The notes beneath the pieces are model-generated. The model was not told where the DNA came from. It was given only the letters and a program-made list of their open reading frames with translations, and ran no database searches. A stretch of DNA of 64,000 nt from Diphasiastrum complanatum. Taxonomy: Eukaryota; Streptophyta; Lycopodiopsida; Lycopodiales; Lycopodiaceae. Location of the stretch: NCBI GenBank assembly GCA_029204225.1, contig CM055097.1:51432195-51496194 (forward strand), written 5' to 3'. Of the stretch, positions 26,001-38,143 are shown piece after piece. The number at the start of each line of letters is the position of its first letter. The stretch's first letter is position 1. Position numbers and translations under genes: made by a program.

Positions 26001-26589
26001 TAAATGTGGCATCCTATGGTAGCTCGAGTTTCTACTTCTACCTACCTTGAATATTTTATTCTAAGATGGGTCTTTACTAAGCCAAAAGAGCTCAATTCAT
26101 CTTTGACATTTTTAGGACCCCTACTTACAATATTAGATAGATTTTTCCAGTATTTTGACAACAGCAAGGTTTGGTATTATTTAAGCTCAAAATAATGTCT
26201 ATTGTGTGTAAGCTATGTACTTGTGCAGAGTTTGACTTGGATGGGCTTGTATGGCATGGATTTGCCCAAGCCATAAGGTGCTTGGAATCCCGAACGTTTC
26301 TCGTGGGAAGTCCTTGGAGCTAGTATGGTACGGAGTTGCCCTAGTACCTAGCATTGATGCCAATGTCAAGTCTCTTGTTATATGTGTATTACAAGATAGT
26401 TTCTTATATGTAGAATGCTTATGTGAACTTAATACATTGTTTTTGCTCTTGTACTGATCAATATGACATCTACCTTGATACGATTTTGTTATAGGGCATA
26501 ATGTATTGCTAATTACGAAATGCATGATAGGGAAGATGGGATGTAAGTCCATTTGTAATTGCAATCAAGCTGATAAGGTAGTGAATCTT
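26001..26589. other. Non-coding stretch, no gene seen
   Basis: Open frames here lack any recognisable domain. The sequence may include the outer part of the copia LTR. Confidence 0.3.
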
Positions 26590-27165
26590 ATTTCGGACAT
26601 CTCGATGTGGCTGTGGTAACTGGATAACAACGTCATCCAGTGTAAAATCTTTGAACTTCTGTGGAAGATCAAAAGGCGGGTCCATAAAATTTTTGGACTT
26701 TGGGAATCATCTGAGTTGATTCACTACTGGACATGGAAGCTTGGTCTGATTGTTTGGTTTCTGTCTTCTTAGACAAGGGCTTTATCGGCTGTTTAAGCTT
26801 CGCACACATCTGTTTTTGACGCTCGGTTAATTGTGTATCAATGATTTTACTTTTTTTGTAACCGAGTTTTTTGCGGTTTTTGAGTGGGCGGTGTTGTTAC
26901 TTATCATTTCGTCATTGATTGTATCCTAGACTTCGTCTCGGGAAAAAGAACTGTAAAAAGGTTATGAATCACCAAGTTCCAATTCCTTTGAAGGACCCGC
27001 TAAGACAATTCCACTAAACCTTAAAGATCCTGACGAAGACAGATCGAATAGTTCATGTTGGTGCACATCTGTCATCAACCCAACTGTCTGATAATCCTCT
27101 GTGGAATTCGGATCATAAGGAGATCCATATTGAAACTCTAGATAGAGTACCTTAGGATTGGGTAT
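26590..27165 (-). pseudogene. Degraded Ty3/gypsy fragment
   Basis: Minus-strand frames with several stops include KFKDFTLDDVVIQLPQPHR, which resembles SKDYTIEDITIQLPQTQR of the gypsy element at about 34180-34230. Upstream comes FDLSSSGSLRFSGIVLAGP. It is a short piece of the gag-protease linker region of that family. Confidence 0.55.
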
Positions 27166-27334
27166 TTAGGTTTCTTGGACTCTGTTTTTTTTTTTTAAAC
27201 ACTTTGGATTTAAAATATATCAATGTATACTAATTAGAGTATCTCGATTTGTAAATATCCAATTGGCAATTGGCACAGTATTAAAAGTAGTGGGATTGCA
27301 AAAAGACTTAGTTGTGAACTATGGAAATTGGCTC

Positions 27335-28020
27335 GTAGTAGAGTCTAGTCAAATACAGAGTTGACTTTCAAATTGACTCGGCTCGATCGAGATTGCAATG
27401 CAATGACTCGGTTGAGATTTGAAAAATGTGTTTGGTCGAGGTGACACTGCAACGAGTCGGTTGAGATCTGAGTGAGATTTTTGGTCAAGATCTTAATGGA
27501 GAGACTCTGTCGAGATCTTAAGAAAAAGGCTGGTTGAGATCTGAACTTGAGGCTCGGTCGAGATTTGATAGAATGAGTTGGTTGAGATCTGAACGAGATT
27601 TTCGGTCAAGATCTTAACGGAGGGACTCGGTCGAAATCTAAAGAAAAAGGCTCGGTTAAGATCTGAACTGGTCACTCAATGGAAATGAGTCGATTGAGAT
27701 CTAATCGTGAAGCTCGAGCGAGACTGTAACAGTCGAGATGTTAACAAAAAGACTCAGCTGAGTTTTGAACTTTCGTGTCGATCGAAATGTTAACGATAGA
27801 CTCGGTTGAACTCTAGACTCGGTCGAGATTATAAGCCAAGACTCGATCAAGAGTGTACATGGAGTATCCGGTCGCAAGGAAAGATATACTCGGCTCAGTC
27901 TAGACATAAGTCGTGGGACTCAGCCAGGTGGGGAACGTGAAGTCTCAGTCAAGAATGGAACCAGACACTCGGTCGAAGACCAGAGTGACAGACTCGGTTG
28001 AGATGGTGAGCGTGAGACTT
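27335..28020. repeat. Minisatellite of CTCGGTCGAGAT-like units with 121-bp higher-order period
   Basis: The region is built from repeated words of the type GACTCGGTCGAGATCT-GAAC, spaced about 25-35 bp. A higher-order unit is visible: GAGTCGGTTGAGATCTGA at 27454 and GAGTTGGTTGAGATCTGA at 27575 start two 121-bp copies that share TTGGTCAAGATCTTAA and AAGAAAAAGGCTGG. Units outside this pair are more divergent. No coding function is evident. Confidence 0.85.
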
Positions 28021-30282
28021 CAAAAACTTGTTTGCAAACACATATAGTTTGGTTTTGTGAATGTGTGTGTCTGTGTATTGGTGGAAATGGTGCCAAATGT
28101 TCATAGATTCCTGCTATGAATCTATGAGCACAGTCTTTTTTATTCTTCTTGATTCCCTTGTCTCTAGAAATCGAGTGTTTCGGCCCGTTCCAAGCGGTTG
28201 GCTTTTAAAACGTTATCTTCTTTGTTCAAGCCCAATAAGGCAAAAGTTGTTGGGTTCATTATAGTATGTTTTTCCAGCCTGTCAATGGGATGCTCAGGTT
28301 ATCGTTCACTCCAGATACATGCACAGACAATTCACATGCAACTTAAAACCATTCACCAACAGATCTGCATGCAATACAGGTGAATAACCAAACGGTTCTT
28401 GCTTCTAACTAACTCTATGCAATAGAAAACAACAAATGCACTCAGATTAATCTACAAAACTGAACAAGAAACAAGAAACTAATTATCTATCAGCACAATA
28501 ACAATCCAAAGATCAAGAAACACGCATCTCTTGATTCTTGGATAGCCCAAGAACATCAAGAACTGGATGTAAGAGGATATACAAGGATCATACCACAATC
28601 CAGCCTATTTAGTTTACTTGAATGCTAAGATCTACTTTAAAACAAAAAAAAAGAAATCTATTCCACTCTAATCCACATTGCAAAAGGAAAGAAAACAAGA
28701 AATTAATGTATTCCACAACCACAATCAAGAAATGGAAACCATGTTCATAAAAGATTCACTCAAGAAAGCTGTCATGAACAAGGAGCTCCAAGAATGCCAA
28801 GAACTCGTGGAGGATCTTCTTTATCCAACAAGAGCAAATGACATTACAAGTAAAGCTCCCTCACAAGAGAGGGGGCCTCTTAAATGGAAAAAGAGGCTAC
28901 CCATGTGGAGCCTAAGTGGCAATTCCACTAATTTACAAATTCCAAGTGGAACTAGCTCTTCCACTAGAGGTCACCATCAAAAGGTGGCTCACTCTACTTT
29001 ATTTAATACTACTAGCTCCTACGTGGTCATTCCTTCTTTGGGATTCACCATGAGGCTCACATGATTTTGAGCTGTATTCCTAGTTAGTAATTCTCTTAGG
29101 ATACGAACAGTAGATTGTTACATAATCATTATAAAAAATTTGACAATAAGTACTTTTTTAACTCCATTCATAGAGATACGTGCCACCACATGACCAATCA
29201 CTTATTTTTTAACATATAAATTTCTTGTTAACAACAGGAAACCTCTACTGCCTTATCAAATTACCTCCTGAATGAACCAAAGAAAGGCCAACGAATGCCT
29301 TTTTTCATAAATAAATAGTTAAAATCAAGGCATTTCATTATTAAAATAAAATAAAAATATGGACCACAACTTTGCCAACAAAGTATAACATAGAATAATC
29401 ATCGGTGTAATGGACAAATACCATATTACAATAAGTGAATACCATGTTACAATCAGTGAATTCAAGAGAAATAGTAGTCCAACAATCAAAACAGTTTTAT
29501 GTTGCTATCAATCATCCAAAGTAACAAATTTTGTTGCAAACTTGTTAACCTAGAAAGTATCAATCTAAGTTATGAACGAAGTATTAAATGCTTTAAAGTA
29601 ATCGTTTTCACTTAATCATACTCTCTTACTGGTAACAATTTTTAAAATATACATTCCATGTTATTTACATGGAACATATATTAGATTGTCTACAATAAAA
29701 GTTTAATATTCGGTTTTCTCAGCCTTGTCTACCACATAGCAAACCCAGTAAAATATAGACATAGAGAAACCGAGACATGTCATTTGTCTAAGTTAACATA
29801 AGTCAAATGCTAACCTCTTAATCAAGATAAGCATATGAACAGTAAATCGAGTGGCCCATAGTGCGTTAAGAGAACAATGTAGCTAAAAAAACATCATAAC
29901 AACGAAGAGGGCAGCAAAGGAGGCCCAACAACTCCAAGAAAGCCAACCACTCAACAAATCACAATGGCAACACCAACGAGTAGAAAGAAATGAGTTGTGT
30001 ATGACCAGGACGAAACAAGCAGACCACTTATGGGGATGGTGGCCGGACTTTTCGCGCCAGCGAAGCTTGGAAGGGGCCACTCCTACCGGCCATCTTGAAA
30101 ACAGTAATTCATTTGGCGTGTCGTCGGTCATTTATATTTGGAATATTCAAATTCAAAATATTCAAAAAATGTTAGGAGGGGAAACGTTTAGTAGTTTTGT
30201 TTCTAAGTTTTAATTATGATTTTGGCATTTATTTCAATTACATATACTTCCGTTCCAAAAACTTTTCAAGTTCTTAAGGAGG
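28021..30282. other. Non-coding stretch, no gene recognised
   Basis: One 128-codon open frame (28678-29064) has no recognisable domain and contains repeated words (AATTCCACTA, AAGTGGAACTAG) that look like LTR or spacer sequence. I see nothing else I can name. Confidence 0.3.
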
Positions 30283-30520
30283 CCTTAAATCTAAACCAAC
30301 CACAAACACCAAGAAGGAACTAGTAACACAAACAAAAGGAGACCCAAACCACTAGCACCAGAAAGACGAAATGAGGGAAAGAGACACCAAAAGAGACCAT
30401 CCACAAACACATATAAACCAAGCAAGCGAAAAAAATAGCACAAGAGGTACGGTCCAAACCACAAAAACAAACATAAACCAAAATAGAAAAAATGATGACA
30501 AAGCAACAACACAAAGTACC
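30283..30520. repeat. T-poor, A/C-rich strand-asymmetric tract
   Basis: For about 240 bp the plus strand is nearly free of thymine (for example CCAACCACAAACACCAAG and AACCACAAAAACAAAC). The minus strand accordingly gives a false hydrophobic open frame rich in Phe, Leu, Val and Cys. Confidence 0.85.
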
Positions 30521-30756
30521 CAGTTAAAAGCCAAAAATTAAGTTAAGTAGTTAACCGTCAAAATTTCCACCATGGACCAAGTCAGAGTTTTATAGTTGAC
30601 ATTACAAAACCGCAGTTTAAACATTGAAGGATGATAACAAAGCACCATTGTTAGCAACTGTGCAAACACAGTGAAAATATAAAAAAGAAATAAAACTCTG
30701 TGGCATGTGTCTTGTAAGCCCACGTACGAATATTTGCCAATAAACTTCTACTATGG

Positions 30757-31446
30757 CATGTGTTTTGTAAGACCATGGGTAGAAGCTTAAAACAATAAAA
30801 TAACTTAAACTTAGGATTAGAACTTAGACTTAAAAAACTTAAGCTTAGAAATATTCTAAGTTGTCTTAAATTATCTTAAGTCCCAAGTTAGAAACTTTTT
30901 AAAGTTTTAAGTTAGAAGTTTTAGAAGCCTTAGAATGGCTAGTTTTAAACTAATCCCATAAGTTAGTGGATACTTATGGAAGGCCCTTCTTGCTATAAGA
31001 AGAGAGGCATTTTCCTTGTAAATAGCACTTTGAGATTATGCTAAATTGCCCTCTATTTGAGAAGTCATTCTATTTTCCATTGGAAGGTGCATCGCTTGAG
31101 GGAAGGTGCTTGGGCCTCCTCTTGCCTCCCTTCTATTGCGGCGTTTTTTAATTGTTTTATGCTTAGTTTAGCCACAATTTATTGTTTTCATCTCCCTTTT
31201 GGGTGTTAAAATAGGATCTAGTTTTTGTTAATCTTGGCTAGTTGGATAAGCCTTAGTCAAGTTAGGTTTTATTTCCTTTACGAGCACCAGTTGGGAAAGC
31301 CTTGGTGCTTTCTTCTTTCTTGTTTATATTATACAGTTGAAAGCTATTTGTAGGACTTAGAAGGAGGACGACCGGTCTACCACTATACTACGCCTGAATC
31401 TCTTTTTAGGCCTAGCCACCTCATAGAAGTAGAAATATTTTTAACA
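30757..31446 (+). mobile_element. Ty3/gypsy 5' LTR
   Basis: The right end is well supported: TTTTTAACA at 31446, one base before a primer-binding site. The left end is placed tentatively at TGTTTTGTAAGACC (30757). CTATAAGAAGAG near 30992 is a plausible promoter TATA box. No 3' partner LTR is seen because the element is truncated. Confidence 0.6.
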
Positions 31447-31447
31447 T

Positions 31448-31460
31448 TGGCATCGTTGCC
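31448..31460 (+). other. Primer-binding site, tRNA-Asp type
   Basis: TGGCATCGTTGCC differs by two bases from the TGGCGCCGTTGCC site typical of Athila/Tat-lineage plant Ty3/gypsy elements, which prime from tRNA-Asp. Confidence 0.75.
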
Positions 31461-32313
31461 GCTTTTTAAGATTTTCTACATAGCTTTTTTTGTTTTTTTG
31501 TTTTTTCGCTCACGTGCTTGTGTGTATGCTTGTTTGTTTTTCCTCTTCACACTGCAGCAGAGACTTCTCTCCAAGTCCTCAACGAGTTGTAGAGCAATCT
31601 ATCAAGCTGGGGGGAAGCAACAAAAGTGTCAGCTTGGGCATTTTCTTTGAAAGAAGTGACCCAGTGACATTTTTTTGATCAAACAGGTATATTAGAATTC
31701 GCTTGTCTGTCTTCAGCCCTAACAAACACTGATCTTCCATTCTATCACCTCCACGAATTCTGACACTGTTCAGATTCTTTGAAAACACCCTGATATATTC
31801 TCAAAATCCATTGTTTTCCAATCAAATCTTGGTCTTAGAATTCGCCAGCTTCACTGAGGCTAGATCTATCAAAGATCAGTCCTCCAGTAGTTCCACGAAT
31901 TCTATTTTAGAGATTTAGGCTATTTTTTGTCAGAAAATCACCTTTTTCACTATTTTCCTTGTTTGTCAATAAAATCTCAGTATCAGAAATCGCGAATCAT
32001 ACCACAAAATCGCCGAGAGTGAGCACGAATTATCTGTATCCTCTACGAATTCTATCCCTAATTTTTTTTCAAAAAAACATAAACATCAGTATTTTGACAG
32101 AAAGCACCCCCTATCAGAATTCGCGAGTATTGTAGTTGGATTCATCTGACTGTCCACAATTTCTGGTACTGTTCACGAATTCTATTACAACACAAAAGTC
32201 CAATTTTTGTCCAAAATCTTTCATTCTACAAGAAAACTGTCCTTTTTGACTTTTGGGCAAGTACAGTACTGCCATGATCATCTGTACTCTTACTCTACCC
32301 CTCATACTGCATC

Positions 32314-33165
32314 ATGTCTCGATATTGTGCTGAATCTTCCAATTCGGCTCCTCCACGACTAGAACGCATAATTCCACGTATCGATGCACCAAAGTACGAT
32401 GGAGAATTTGACCCAGTTAGATTTCTCCAAGACTTTGATAATGCATGCCGTTTCTATGGAGATACCTCTGAAACTGAAAAGCTCCGACTATTCCCGATGG
32501 TACTCTGTCGAACAACCAAAGAGTGGTATCTCAACCTTGAGGCTCCTGATCTTGCTTCTTGGACTACCCTCAAGGACGCTCTCATCAGGCATTTCAAACC
32601 ATCCAAACTGACTCAGAGCCCATTCATCCAAATCACCCATATCAAGATGTGTTGCGAAGAATCGGTTTGAAACTATATTGTGGCAGAAAGCTCAACAAAC
32701 TCATATGGATAAACTCACTGCTGATTTCCAAACCGCCATGAAAAATACTGCTGAAAAATCTTTTCCACCAAGAGAGAATGTCTGGTATCCGATATGTTCA
32801 CAGCATCACATTGCTAATGAATGCCCTCAACTACGAAATCATTTTCCATCAGCACCCAGACCCATGTATTGTGCATACCACCCCTATTCTCCACAACAGT
32901 CCATTCCACGACCAAGGGTGTACCAACCACGACCAATTGCACCAAATCGATACCAACCACGTCAACAATTAACCAACCCGTGCCACAACAAGCTGTCCAC
33001 TATCTTGATCCAAATACCATCAATCCAGTAACTTATTATGTGGAAGACACTACTCAACCGAGGTACACCACTAAGACAATTGTTTATTATGCATATGATT
33101 TTGTTGACCCCAATGCCCAAACGATCCTAACCAAGCTGTGTTTGCTACGCATCAAATTCTAGCAA
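32314..33165 (+). pseudogene. Ty3/gypsy gag, frameshifted
   Basis: The ATG at 32314 starts MSRYCAESSNSAPPRLERII. The gag core follows: FDPVRFLQDFDNACRFYGD, LRLFPMVLCRTTKEWYLNLE, WTTLKDALIRHF. A stop is met at 32668; coding continues in other frames with WYPICSQHHIANECPQLRN (32783-32842), a Cys-X2-His-type cluster, and a Pro/Gln-rich stretch. Gag forms the particle that packages the RNA. Its position 870 bp after the primer-binding site fits a 5' leader. The reading frame is broken at least twice. Confidence 0.8.
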
Positions 33166-33770
33166 TACGAGGATGTCTTATCTGCGCATGTAAATATCCT
33201 AATATTCGCTGCCCAGATAAACTTTGCTTTCCACCGGCTTGCGAAAATTGCGGCATTGAACATCATGTGGAGGATTGTCCTTCCCAATCTAAACCAGCCA
33301 CTCCTGTTTGTTCTGTGCAAGTAGAAAAATTGCCAGTCGAAACTCATCCAACATGGGTCTTGACTCGTGCACAAACCCAACGCCAAACTCCTACAATTGC
33401 ACCCAGCAAAACCCAGCAGCATAATGTCCCTGCAAGTGAAGATTCGACACCCATTGTCTATCCTCACCCATCTAAAGAAATTAGGCTGCACCACCAGTAT
33501 CGCCAACAAATTTACAATGCAGACCAACAATCTTTTACTTCCCATAAAGTACCTCACACGCCTTTTGAGAACAAGACCCTTGAAGAAACTGAAGTCTGGG
33601 GGGATTTATTACAAGCAAATGTGACTCTCCCTTTCCACGTTCTTTGGAAACATGCAAGAAAATGGAAACATCAAATCCAATCCACTAACACCACAACCTT
33701 GATGAGCTGTCCGAAATGCCATTACACCTCACCAATCCGCTCAGTGAAAGGGGCAATATTAAAATTCTAG
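33138..33770 (+). pseudogene. Ty3/gypsy gag-protease linker with zinc-knuckle-like motif
   Basis: This 210-codon frame opens with ICACKYPNIRCPDKLCFPPA and CENCGIEHHVEDC (33240-33278), the latter a Cys-X2-Cys-X4-His-X4-Cys zinc knuckle. A long Pro/Thr/Gln-rich linker follows. It lies between gag and the reverse transcriptase of the same element. A protease with a clear DSG/DTG motif is not visible; the related ILVTHHQSCEVLAILDGQ stretch just after (33765-33815) has LDG and may be its remnant. Confidence 0.65.
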
Positions 33771-34730
33771 TTACCCATCACCAATCTTGCGAAGTCCTAG
33801 CTATATTGGATGGTCAAAGTTATGGTCAAAAAACATGATACTAAGCTATACCGTGTCAAACGACCAAACTATCCATGGGACCTCTGTGAGGACTAAACAA
33901 TTTTTCAAATCGACGACAAAATCCTCCATGATGTGCCACCAGTTCCTCATCTGCACACCCCATGTCCTCCGAAGACACAACCTCGTGGCCAGACCATGAA
34001 AGAAAAGATGAAGAAACAAACCCCTTCAAATTCAGCCACCTGGAGACCTTACCACTACTAGGGAAGTTCCTAAAATTGCATCCGCTCATACACCAATCCC
34101 CGGACCTCCCAAATCACCATTCAGACAGTTGAAGGACAAGGCCTCTCTCGAATCACCAGCCCATGATGTGCCTACATATTCTAAGGACTATACGATCGAG
34201 GATATAACCATCCAATTACCCCAAACTCAACGTGAGCCAAACGGTAATTCCCCTATGAAGGCCCTGCCCGAACCGTCACTCTCTCCTTGAGTGAGGCAAA
34301 TGAAAGTAACGAATACATCGTCCATGTCAGGGCTCATCTCAATCGGGAACAACACAGAAGGCTTGAAAAGCTTCTACACAAATATTGACATGTCTTTGCT
34401 TGGTCCTATAAAGACATGAAATGAGTCTCACCCAAGGTAGTTGTGCATCGTATTCCCCTTAAACCGGGTGCAAAACCAACTGCTAGTCGTCCCTACAGAT
34501 GTAATCCGATCTACGCAGCCAAAATCAAAGAAGAATTACAATGCTTGCTAGATGCAGGATTCATCTATGAAATCGAACATACTGAGTGGATTTCTCCAAT
34601 CGTCATTGTTTCTAAGGAAAATGGGAAACTCCGGATCTGTGTCGATTTTAAAAAACTTAATGCCATCACAGAATGTGATCATTTTCCATTACCTTTCGAA
34701 GAATTTATCTTAGGAAATCTCGCAAGAGAT
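33771..34730 (+). pseudogene. Ty3/gypsy pol: protease remnant and start of reverse transcriptase
   Basis: After a degraded linker (YDEDIT-like KDYTIEDITIQLPQ near 34180-34220), the frame at 34440-34730 encodes the RT N-terminus: VHRIPLKPGAKPTASRPYRC, KEELQCLLDAGFIYEIEHTE, WISPIVIVSKENGKLRICVD, FKKLNAITECDHFPLPFEE. The element breaks off after FILGN, before the YXDD catalytic motif. Sequence to the right is unrelated. Confidence 0.85.
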
Positions 34731-35517
34731 ACCTGTCTACAACATCCCAAAGATCTCTATCTATAAGCATCATCCTAAGTCTCAATTTCCAAATATAAAA
34801 GTTAGATCCGTTAAATCTATCAATAATTTTAACTTCATGAGATGATGAATACCACCTGTTGGGGGGAACAAATGTGAGGACCTAATATCCTGATGGAGAG
34901 AAGGGTGGGAGAGAGATAAATAGAGTGCAAAATAACTCCTCCGATATAGGTTGCTACTAACTGCTAGCAAGAACGATCTCTTGCTATCAGTGGAGAGACT
35001 GTAGATGCCAAACAGAATCACAGCTCCTGCATTTAGGACCGCTAAAATAATTGTGTGTTCAAATAAATTGTGAGCAACCACCGAAGATTGATAAGAATTA
35101 TTATTAATCAGTTTCAATGTGAAGGTTCAATACAGATTTAAAGTGATGGTGCAGAATGATAGAGCGTGTTCCTCAGCCGTTAGAGACAGCCGTCGTTTGA
35201 TCAAATTATGAGGAGTCAGAGACATTCGTGATTTGATCAGATTGAGTGAACGAGCTAATACAAGTTATCAAAAGAGTGAATCAATCACAACACGCATATA
35301 TCTATGTTAGACACAAATATGAAAAAGTGTTGCTTCTATATTACAATGAATGCTTGTCATAAGAGCAATAGCAACATAAATGGTTACAGCCTGAAAAGCG
35401 GCGTAATTGAGATGCAAATCTTCCGCTCTTTTGCACACGGCTAAATGAGAGCTAGAGATTCGATGGTAGCTAAAGGATGACAAAGCTTTCACGCTGACCA
35501 TCATCAACATATTAGAC
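34731..35517. other. Non-coding stretch between two retroelement remnants
   Basis: TGTTGGGGGGAACAAATG near 34857 resembles a polypurine tract beside an LTR, but no partner is seen. There is no gene. Confidence 0.3.
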
Positions 35518-36600
35518 ATGCAAATCGGCCATGTGTCTGAAGCTCAGACCTCCAAGGAAGTCTGGGACATCTTGAACACCCTGTACGAAGTGCGCAATGC
35601 AGCTTCCAAGCTACATCTCAAAAGAAAGTTTATCTCCCTCAAGATGGCCAATGATGATTCTCTTCAGAATCACATCAACCAGTCCAAGAACCTACTGAAG
35701 CAAATGGCCACTGTCAAATCAGTCAGAGACGATCAAGACATAGTAATGACACTACTTTCAAGCTTGCCAAGCTCATACAACAACTGGGTGATGATCATCA
35801 TGACACACCCAGAGCTGACTCTTTCAGGAGATATCACAATGTTGTTGCAAGAAGACACCAGAAGAAACGAATCCTCCAATTCCTCAACTGTCGACTCTCA
35901 CACCTTATACACCAACAAAGGCTTGACTAGGCAGAAGAAGCTCTCATGTATGCAATGGTCTGCACATGACTTGATATCGTTTTTGCAGTCATCTCACTCA
36001 GCCAATTCATGGCTAATTCCGGCATCGCCCATTGGAAAGCTCTTATAAGAGTCATGAGATATATTCAAGCTACCACGGACCAGTGCATTCGCTATGGAGA
36101 AGTCAACAACGACAATCTTCATTGGCATAATGGATATTTTGATGCAAGCTGGGGAGGGGATGTAGATATTTGTAGATCCACATTTGGATTTACATTCTTC
36201 CTCAACGGTGGTCCTATCTCTTGGAATTGTCATAAGCAAACCTCCATTGCTCTTTCCTCCACAAAAGTAGAGTACATTGTTGCTTCTCAAACTATTAAAA
36301 AAGCATGTTGGTTGAGAAATTTATTGTCAGAGACATTAGTTTGAATAAGTACACCCCGACAATCATATTCTATAATAATCAGGGTGCCATTGCCTTATCG
36401 ACCAACCCTAGACTCTAGGAGTAAGCACATTAAGATTTGATATCACTATGTTAGGGGCATGATTCTCGACAGAGAGGTAAGCTTAACGTACTGTCGGACG
36501 CAAGACATGAATGCAGATGTATTTACCAAGGCTTTGAGCACTGATGGAGACAAGAAATTTTGTGCATTGCTTAGTTTGAAGATTAAGGCATTCACGGATC
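35518..36600 (+). pseudogene. Ty1/copia remnant: gag fused by deletion to RNase H
   Basis: The gag part reads SKEVWDILNTLYEVRNAASK, LHLKRKFISLKMANDDSLQN and LLSSLPSSYNNWV. Near 35943 it passes directly into the C-terminal pol region: HWKALIRVMRYIQATTDQCI, FDASWGGDVDICRSTFGFTF, SIALSSTKVEYIVASQ (RNase H), then after stops SKHIKI*YHYVRG and NADVFTKALS. Protease, integrase and most of RT are deleted. The gag is nearly identical in layout to that at 39.5 kb, so both belong to one family. Confidence 0.88.
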
Positions 36601-36603
36601 TAG

Positions 36604-37210
36604 ATTAAGGGGGGGCTGGATTTATCTCCTCTACTCTCCTAAATTACATGTTAATCTAGCTCCATTCATATCGCTGCAACATTACATGCATTGTCGCATA
36701 GAGCCTGTAGAAATGCTCTATTACTGAAGACAAGCAAGAGAGTGGCACCCGACTTATCGGGCTTGACCGACTTATCGGGGAAGCCCAACTTGGCCGACAT
36801 ATTGGGGAGTCGACATATCGACTTATCAACTATCCCGACTTGATTAGCCACATCGGCAACTTACTTGACGTCCGAATAGTCAAAGCCTCTTCATGCTCTC
36901 TTCTTGTACTGTGCAACTAACTTGACAATGAGAGAGCCACCACGATCTCCTCCAAACTACACAATGGCTCCATGCCATCTTTCTTGTACAGGCATCTGCA
37001 CAAGTGTAAATTTGTATATAGTTGATCATTGTAATCAACTCATTAAAATGAATGTACTTAATGAGATAGACACTATAAATGCTTTCATGCATCGATTCTT
37101 TCTCCAGATTGATTGTTAGTAATAAGCTCATAGCTTTTATAGAGCAGATCAGCTTCCTGAGCACGCGGTTTCGCCCGTTATTGTCCTGTGCTCACAACGT
37201 CAAACTAACA
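36604..37210 (+). mobile_element. Copia polypurine tract and 3' LTR
   Basis: AAGGGGGGG at 36607-36615 is the polypurine tract just after the RNase H frame. The LTR probably starts TGGATTTATC at 36617 and may end ...AAACTAACA at 37210. CACTATAAATGC near 37070 is a plausible TATA box. Inside, the motif GACTTATCGGG recurs several times (36750-36840). Confidence 0.55.
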
Positions 37211-37493
37211 TGTATTTTTATGCACTAATCTGAATTACTCATCGTGTTTATTGCATTTAGTGTTCTTGTCAGTAGTGCATGCTTAAGCTACTACGTCTTC
37301 CTGTCTGACATTCTTACTTTGTCTGATTGTCTGCTCTTCTGCTTCCGCAATCAACCACACAACTAAGACTTATTCACTTCTTTTGTTCGCCTACTGCTAG
37401 TAGTAGTGCATGCACCGACAAGGGAATCGGTCGAGAACCATTGCCTTTGTGCAACAATAGGATCATCCCAATCTGATTGTTTGAGACTTTGAT

Positions 37494-37830
37494 CTACCAT
37501 TCTCCAATATAATTTACATACCTTATCTTAGAGAGCTTTACATCCATTTGATGTAGATTCCGTCCGAATAATGCTGCTACAGCAATCACCATGTGAAGTG
37601 TGTTCGACTTAGCCATAGGAGCAAAGGTCTCTGCATAGTCAATGCCCTTAATTTGTGCATAGCCCTTCACTACAAGCCTTGCCTTATGTTTTGCAATAGT
37701 TCCATCTGCATTGTACTTCATCTTGTATACCCATTTGTTGCGAATGCCCTTTGGAAGATCCACTATCTCCCAAGTGTCATGGTGTTTGAAAAAATTAGTT
37801 TCCTCTTGCATTTCTTTTTTCCACGCTTGA
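37494..37830 (-). pseudogene. Ty1/copia reverse transcriptase fragment
   Basis: The minus-strand frame encodes the start of a copia RT: WEIVDLPKGIRNKWVYKMKY, NADGTIAKHKARLVVKGYAQ, IDYAETFAPMAK and then LHQMDVK (first catalytic Asp). It is truncated right after that. Its own leader and 5' LTR lie immediately to the right, so gag, protease and integrase have been deleted. Confidence 0.88.
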
Positions 37831-38143
37831 CGGAGGTCGCCCTACAATACAATGCCTATTAAAACTGTCAGAATGACAATTGGCGCGATATTGACGGCAA
37901 ATGGTCCAATTTTTTGTCGAAAATATGTGTTTTGCTTAAAAGAGGCCAAAAAAACTTGCAACTTTCTCAAGTTTTTGCAAAACTATGACTGTGAATCTCC
38001 CTAATTCACTAATATGGGCTGAAGTAAAGTTCTATGCTTCACTATTCCTCTTGACTGCTTGCCTGTTCAATCAACCAACTAACGGTTATTTGGACTCTCC
38101 AAGAATTCAGCTCCAAGCTAACCCCTGACTACTCCACACCCAG

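Noticed and set aside
27335-28020. CRISPR-like array in the minisatellite
   Set aside because: The units are degenerate and there are no unique equal-length spacers; the host is a plant.
28678-29064. 128-codon plus-strand frame as a gene
   Set aside because: It has repeated spacer-like words, low complexity and no domain.
30291-30534. Three overlapping hydrophobic minus-strand frames resembling membrane proteins
   Set aside because: They result from the T-poor composition of the opposite strand; all three frames look hydrophobic at once.
32114-32305. Minus-strand frame antisense to the gypsy leader
   Set aside because: It lies in the untranslated leader of the plus-strand gypsy element and lacks motifs.
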